Positions 60,301-64,000 of a stretch of DNA of 64,000 nucleotides are shown in pieces. Position numbers and translations under genes: made by a program. The notes beneath the pieces were generated by a model that worked only from the letters and a program-made list of their open reading frames with translations, was not told where the DNA came from and did not search any database. The stretch comes from an uncultured Bacteroides sp. Its GTDB lineage: Bacteria > Bacteroidota > Bacteroidia > Bacteroidales > Bacteroidaceae. Numbering within the stretch: position 1 is the first letter of the stretch; each line of letters starts with the position of its first letter. Location: positions 1 through 64,000 of the forward strand of contig NZ_CABUHK010000001.1 of NCBI RefSeq assembly GCF_902491285.1, in the 5' to 3' direction.

Positions 60301-61590
60301 TGTTCCATGCATATTTCCATGCGTCAATTGGCGGTATCCGTAGTAATCATCCCAATTATGAGGGATATTCACCGTTTTTGCAGGCATCATAAAGTTACCC
60401 TTCAGATGCGTAGCCTCTGTCAACCAGGTTTTCCAGCCGTCATTTAATTCAGTGATTATCCGACGGTTCTTAATCTCCGGTTTCGGGAAACGGACTGCCG
60501 AGCGTCCCATCGGCTTGCTTGTAGCAATAGCAATGCCACGCTGTTCCGCATTATTTACCGCACAGTAAAAATGATAAACTACCCCGTCATGTTTTACCAC
60601 ATAACTTTTATGGGCAAACAGTTCATCGTAGTTCTTGGACGGAATAATCAAATCGGAACCATGCCAATCCGTCCAGTTGACTAAATCATAGCTTGCGGCA
60701 AATGTATTAAACGCCTTATACTTGCGCGAAGGTTCAAAAGCCGAGAAATAGAACATCACATAGACGTCTCCTATTTTCTGAATGTGCGCATCTCCCGTTA
60801 TCGTTCCGTCCGCTTCGTGAGCAAAGACCGGGTTTCCGGGATACCTCTTCCATGACTTCATATCTTTTGATAGGGCGATACCTACACGTTCCCCTTTCAA
60901 GTCCGTTTCGGGATGGCGTCCGCCTGCGTTATAGAACATCACAAACGGAGCGCCCAGCGTCTTATCCTTATCCCAGTAGACAGTACTCTTATACTGGGTT
61001 AATTTTTCCCACCATTGGGCGTCTTTATCATGGATACTCAAAGCAGGCTTATTCAAAGATTCCCACTCGTGGGCTGTGGAAATATCCCCTTTCGTCCATG
61101 CCAGTCCGACATAGAGCGGTGCTTTCACAGCTTCGTAGCCGGTTCCCTCTCCGCCGATATAAGTCATCCAGTGACGACCCTTATAAGTCTGAAGTTCGTA
61201 GCTGCCGCCCCACTCCATATCCGGCAATGCAGGAAAGCCGCCGCGCTGGTTACAATCCCATTTACCGTCCCGATAAGAAAGGATACGCCCCAAAGTACGC
61301 CATTCGAGCAGGTTGTCGCTTTCTGCTATCCATGTCTCGTAGCCACGGCCGTCCGTACCGCTTTTACCGTTGTAAACAACGTAAGTCATCAGCCATTTGT
61401 CGCCCTGACGAAAAACGGTGGGACAGTCAATCTTATGCTGATTGTCTGCCGGAGCAACAGCTAGCCCATATTTATACGGTGTTTTTACTTCTTCATAAAT
61501 CTGTTCCATCCGTTCTTGCGGAACTTTATGTTGCGCAAGAACGGACAGAGCAGTTACTATACAGGAGATTGTCAGTAATAGTCTTTTCAT
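57391..61590 (-). CDS. GH43-like propeller + GH2 + malectin + CBM fusion enzyme
   Basis: A 1399-aa secreted multi-enzyme (signal MKRLLLTISCIVTALSVLAQ). Residues about 35-370 look like a five-bladed beta-propeller of the GH43/GH32/GH130 type: Asp55 in HKIDCPTVF, then WIAESDNLLEWRTLG, DGTITGDAHIQKIGDVYVMFY. Residues about 385-990 are a GH2 enzyme: jelly roll, Ig-like domain and barrel with acid/base E773 (GLQNEST) and nucleophile E843 (LNGEYGAW). Residues about 1060-1230 form a malectin domain (YRINCGGDDYTDSFGQLWMQD). The C-terminus (about 1265-1399) is CBM6/35-like (YEAETAILKG). It could remove two different sugars in turn. Its ATG is 9 bases after the stop of the next upstream gene, so both are one operon. 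Confidence 0.88.
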   Translation of the reverse strand: MKRLLLTISCIVTALSVLAQHKVPQERMEQIYEEVKTPYKYGLAVAPADNQHKIDCPTVFRQGDKWLMTYVVYNGKSGTDGRGYETWIAESDNLLEWRTLGRILSYRDGKWDCNQRGGFPALPDMEWGGSYELQTYKGRHWMTYIGGEGTGYEAVKAPLYVGLAWTKGDISTAHEWESLNKPALSIHDKDAQWWEKLTQYKSTVYWDKDKTLGAPFVMFYNAGGRHPETDLKGERVGIALSKDMKSWKRYPGNPVFAHEADGTITGDAHIQKIGDVYVMFYFSAFEPSRKYKAFNTFAASYDLVNWTDWHGSDLIIPSKNYDELFAHKSYVVKHDGVVYHFYCAVNNAEQRGIAIATSKPMGRSAVRFPKPEIKNRRIITELNDGWKTWLTEATHLKGNFMMPAKTVNIPHNWDDYYGYRQLTHGNMHGTAMYVKNFTMEVKAGKRYFLRFEGVGTYATIKLNGKDFGRHPVGRTTLTLDVTDALKQGTNELEVKAEHPEMIADMPWVCGGCSSEWGFSEGSQPLGIFRPVVLEATDEVRIEPFGVHIWNDDKAANVFVETEVKNYGKTATTVELVNKLSNADGKQVFRLVEKVTLAPGEMKVVRQQAPVENPVLWDTENPYLYKLASMIKRDTKTTDEISTPFGIRTISWPVKRNDGDGRFYLNGKPVFINGVCEYEHQFGQSHAFSKEQVAARVKQMRAAGFNAFRDAHQPHHLDYQKYWDEEGVLFWTQLSAHVWYDTPEFRENFKKLLRQWVKERRNSPSVVMWGLQNESTLSREFAQECSEIIREMDPTAHTMRVITTCNGGEGTDWNVIQNWSGTYGGDVTKYGRELAQSNQLLNGEYGAWRSIDLHTEPGTFEVNGVWSESRMCQLMETKIRLAEQAKDSVCGQFQWIYSSHDNPGRRQPDEAYRKIDKVGPFNYKGLVTPWEEPLDVYYMYRANYVPAAKDPMVYLVSHTWANRFEKGRRRATIEAYSNCDSVLLYNDVTDEKVTFLGRKKNNGVGTHFMWENRDIRYNVLRAVGYYQGKPVTEDIIVLNGLEQAPNFNSLYQDAKPILKGEDGYNYIYRINCGGDDYTDSFGQLWMQDNTNYSRSWAENFKELNPYLASQRTTNDPIRGTRDWKLFQHFRFGRHQLEYRFPVSDGTYRIELYFTEPWHGTGGSASTDCEGLRIFDVAVNDSLVLDDLDIWAESGHDGACKKVVYATVKGGTLRIHFPEVKAGQALLSGIAIASTNPNLKPAIFPASDWSWEKADKEVMEKTPKELLPEDKNARVSVAYEAETAILKGKFKKKEHRKQMGVFFSKGKDNSIEWNVSTGLAQVYALRFKYMNTSGKPIPVLMKFIDEKGVVLKEDTLTFPETPDKWKMMSTTTGTFINAGHYKVLLSAENMEGLAFDALDIQ

Positions 61591-61599
61591 TGTTCAATA

Positions 61600-64000
61600 T
61601 TAATAGAACAGCCAATCCATAGTTTCCTCATCTCCGGCAAGTCCGGCATTACGTGCTTTCGTATCCGCAGCCGTAAATCCCAGCACTTGCAAATAGCCTT
61701 TTGGTAACATCAACGTATGTTTTCCTGCCGGGAAACTATATGCGTGTACATTTGCCAAAGGCATTCCGTTGATACGAACCGCGTTCGTCAATACAGGTTC
61801 CGCCTGTCCATAATCATTAGCGGAAGCATCTATTTCCAGTTTCGGAGCTTTCGCATATTTCTTCTGGTCGTCTTTGAAATAAGCCACCATTAATTTCACT
61901 GGAGCATCGGTTTCAAAAGTGATGCTCGTCCCCTTTTCGCGCTGCTCATTTCCGTTGAAGCGGAATGCTTTCATTCCTTTCAGTTCGGGAGCTATCGCTT
62001 CTACCTTACCGGGAAGGTCGGCAAATAATGACATTCCTTCATCCAGTTTCACGGTCGGATAGTTGGATATTAGTTTCACGTCGGCAGGAGTCCAGGCAGC
62101 AATTTCTACTGTTTCGGCAACCGCATTTCCATTCTGTTTCTCTTTCAACATGGCGAGATTGGTCTTGAAATTCTCCAGTTCCTTTTCATAATGCACCAAC
62201 AATTCTTTCCAAGTCTTATTCTTTCCGTCATCCCCACCGATAGGAATACGGCGCTGTGCGGTCTGCATACTGTTTGCGTACAAATAATGTTCATCGGTCA
62301 ATTCCACCAACTTGCGATAATGTTCCAAACTTTGCTCCATGAGAGGAATAGCCTCTTCCAGGTTCTTTATGTCTTTTCCCCATTGATAATCCAATACCAA
62401 CTTCGCGGCTTTCACTTTCAAGTTGAACGCATACGCAAATTCACGATAACAATGTATATCATTCTGCAAACGTGCAAACTCATCCTTATTGGAAGATACG
62501 GAAGCGGCTGCCTTATCTATTGCTGCCACTGCCTTATCACCATGCTCTATCACTTGGGCGATAATATCCAAAGGCATTTCACCTACATGGGGTTGTTTTT
62601 TCCATTCTTTCTCTACATATTCAATCAGCTTCTCGCCTTCCGGTCCGCAGCTTTCATAGAATCCCGGATAAATAGTGTATTTATAAGGATTGACAAGCTG
62701 GCTCATAAACATACCCAGCAACAATGTCTGGCGATTTCCTTCCGTAATACCAAAACGACGGAGCAGTTTCGGAGCAATCTCCCCGCTTTCTTCATAAGCA
62801 ACACGGATATTGCCCGCATTTTCGTCAGATGTTCCGTAGAACCTACCTAACTGTTGGTTCCAGTAACCGACTTCGTCCGTACGGTCACGATGACAATTCC
62901 ATGCATAGCGTCCCCATGTCTGATACCAAATCCAGTCACGGTCTAATTGGAACTCACGCTCACCATTCGGCAGTTTGTCGGCAGTATAAGGCCAGTCCCA
63001 ATAAGAAGCCTGCGGATAAAGATGTAGTGCATTGGCGCCATGTACATTGTGCATTGCCTGCACCGCTTTCTGGACGAAATCAGGAGAACCCCAACGGAAC
63101 GGTTCCAAGTTTGCCAGGATATGTACATTACTAATATGGATAGAACCCAGAGAACTCAAATCCGTATGAATCTTCGACCAGGGACCACGTGGCTCATACG
63201 TTGTCAGAGACTCACCGTTGTACTTATGCATTGTATAAAGATTCTTATATATCGGCAACGCAGCATCCATCACCAGTTTGCAGTCCGTATCATGTGCACG
63301 CAGCAAGAGAGGCGGTTCGTCTGTACGTCCCAATGCCTGTAGTCCGTCCTTTACTCCCGGAATAATCGTCTTGGTAAACCATTCCACGTCATCCTCTACT
63401 GTACACATCGCTTCACCCAAGCAAACCAGCAGTCCCACATTCGGATACTTCTCGATAAAGGCAGCTATGCTCTTGCGCGTATAATCAGCAATCACAGGAG
63501 TGATAGGACGGTTACGGTCCTGAGTTTTCAAGCCGTAATGCTCCGCAAACGGTTTCGAAAGAATGATATTATAGAACATCTGAATAACGAAAATACCACG
63601 CTTGTCCGCTTCTTCCGTAAGGAAAGAGAACATCTCTTCATTTTTCTTGAATGTTTCCTCGTCCACTTCCAGTGCAAACGGATAATCTTCCAGTTTCACC
63701 AATGACGCAAACGGGTGTCCGTTCCAGAGATACAAAGAGTTCATGCGGTTGGCAACCAGCATATCCAGATATTTAATCCATTGTTCCTTATCATAGAACC
63801 ACGGGAAACTCTCAGGAGTATAGGGGTATTCATAAACGCCGTGTCCCGGCAGATAAGTCATTTTCTGCAAACCCACACAAGCGCCGCGAAGTACCATTTC
63901 CGGTCCGTCCTTCAACTCTTCCGGAAAGTCCAGTTTCCCTTCCGAATCATTCACACGGTCTATCAGTTCACGGCATCCGTAGATTACGCCGCTGCCGTCC
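61600..64000 (-). CDS. GH20/GH67-like glycoside hydrolase, 5' end cut by the window edge
   Basis: The visible 800 residues continue in frame to the right edge, so the N-terminus is missing. The first visible residues (DGSGVIYGCRELIDRVND) match the end of the zincin-like domain found before GH20, GH67 and GH84-type barrels. The barrel follows (about 30-400): RGACVGLQKMTYLPGHGVY, MLVANRMNSLYLWNGHPF, LEDYPFALEVDE, GLLVCLGEAMCTVEDDVEW, RAHDTDCKLVMDAALP, DWIWYQTWGRYAWNCHRD. A helical region and a C-terminal beta domain follow. Likely an exo-acting hydrolase on uronates or amino sugars; Glu in CLGEAM is a catalytic candidate. First visible gene of the operon; next gene 9 bases on. Confidence 0.75.
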   Translation of the reverse strand, partial: DGSGVIYGCRELIDRVNDSEGKLDFPEELKDGPEMVLRGACVGLQKMTYLPGHGVYEYPYTPESFPWFYDKEQWIKYLDMLVANRMNSLYLWNGHPFASLVKLEDYPFALEVDEETFKKNEEMFSFLTEEADKRGIFVIQMFYNIILSKPFAEHYGLKTQDRNRPITPVIADYTRKSIAAFIEKYPNVGLLVCLGEAMCTVEDDVEWFTKTIIPGVKDGLQALGRTDEPPLLLRAHDTDCKLVMDAALPIYKNLYTMHKYNGESLTTYEPRGPWSKIHTDLSSLGSIHISNVHILANLEPFRWGSPDFVQKAVQAMHNVHGANALHLYPQASYWDWPYTADKLPNGEREFQLDRDWIWYQTWGRYAWNCHRDRTDEVGYWNQQLGRFYGTSDENAGNIRVAYEESGEIAPKLLRRFGITEGNRQTLLLGMFMSQLVNPYKYTIYPGFYESCGPEGEKLIEYVEKEWKKQPHVGEMPLDIIAQVIEHGDKAVAAIDKAAASVSSNKDEFARLQNDIHCYREFAYAFNLKVKAAKLVLDYQWGKDIKNLEEAIPLMEQSLEHYRKLVELTDEHYLYANSMQTAQRRIPIGGDDGKNKTWKELLVHYEKELENFKTNLAMLKEKQNGNAVAETVEIAAWTPADVKLISNYPTVKLDEGMSLFADLPGKVEAIAPELKGMKAFRFNGNEQREKGTSITFETDAPVKLMVAYFKDDQKKYAKAPKLEIDASANDYGQAEPVLTNAVRINGMPLANVHAYSFPAGKHTLMLPKGYLQVLGFTAADTKARNAGLAGDEETMDWLFY

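Noticed and set aside
58189..61622. Long plus-strand open frames (up to about 295 codons) opposite the fusion enzyme
   Set aside because: Composition and lack of domains show they are antisense shadows of the GH43-like/GH2 gene.

Overview
The window looks like a chromosome segment of a gut Bacteroides (Bacteroidales). Evidence: AT-rich DNA, weak Shine-Dalgarno sites, repeated matches to the Bacteroides-type promoter (-7 box TAnnTTTG, -33 TTG/TTTG), two hybrid two-component system (HTCS) regulators, a BtuB-like TonB-dependent receptor, DUF2723 and DUF3098 proteins, and a large carbohydrate-degrading locus. No insertion sequence, integrase, CRISPR array, rRNA or phage gene was seen, and no gap without a gene exceeds 300 bases.

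Layout. 1-300: a promoter firing out of the left edge, a tRNA-Gly(CCC) with its own promoter and terminator. 428-5208 (+): a four-gene export operon (TolC-type outer membrane protein, HlyD-type adaptor, two ABC-2 permeases, no ATPase), followed by an HTCS sensor/regulator (5434-9432). 9433-16415 (-): a six-gene operon with an ECF-S-like membrane protein, a TonB-dependent receptor, a DUF1893 protein, two aldo/keto-reductase-like ferredoxin proteins and a NapH/NapG-like membrane iron-sulfur fusion; a mapped -33/-7 promoter precedes it. 16599-18691 (-): two small lipoprotein genes and a decayed metallo-beta-lactamase-fold gene. 18985-29690: housekeeping or accessory genes (FucP-like MFS transporter, DUF3098, GT117-like DUF2723 protein, TPR/HTH lipoprotein, HAD phosphatase, SDR, a split ThrE-type exporter with a polytopic partner, an ECF sigma factor with a tiny FecR-N-like partner).

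29867-64000 (almost all -): a polysaccharide utilisation region. In order of transcription: a GH20/GH67-like glycosidase (cut by the right edge), a GH43-like/GH2/malectin/CBM fusion, two GH2 enzymes, a GH106 rhamnosidase, an SGNH acetylesterase, a DUF5703 protein, a third GH2 enzyme, an HTCS regulator, a PL1 pectate lyase and a DUF6298 protein. A TlpA-like thioredoxin protein lies on the opposite strand. The combination suggests a branched, acetylated, rhamnose/uronate-containing glycan such as a pectin or a related polymer. No SusC/SusD pair is in the window; it may lie beyond position 64000. Two transcription units in this region share an upstream element (GTACAAAACA-N10-CGTCT), a candidate binding site for the local HTCS.

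Best candidates for undescribed biology: the TonB/ECF-S/ferredoxin-reductase operon (9433-16415), the DUF6298 and edge-truncated glycosidases, and the shared operator-like element.
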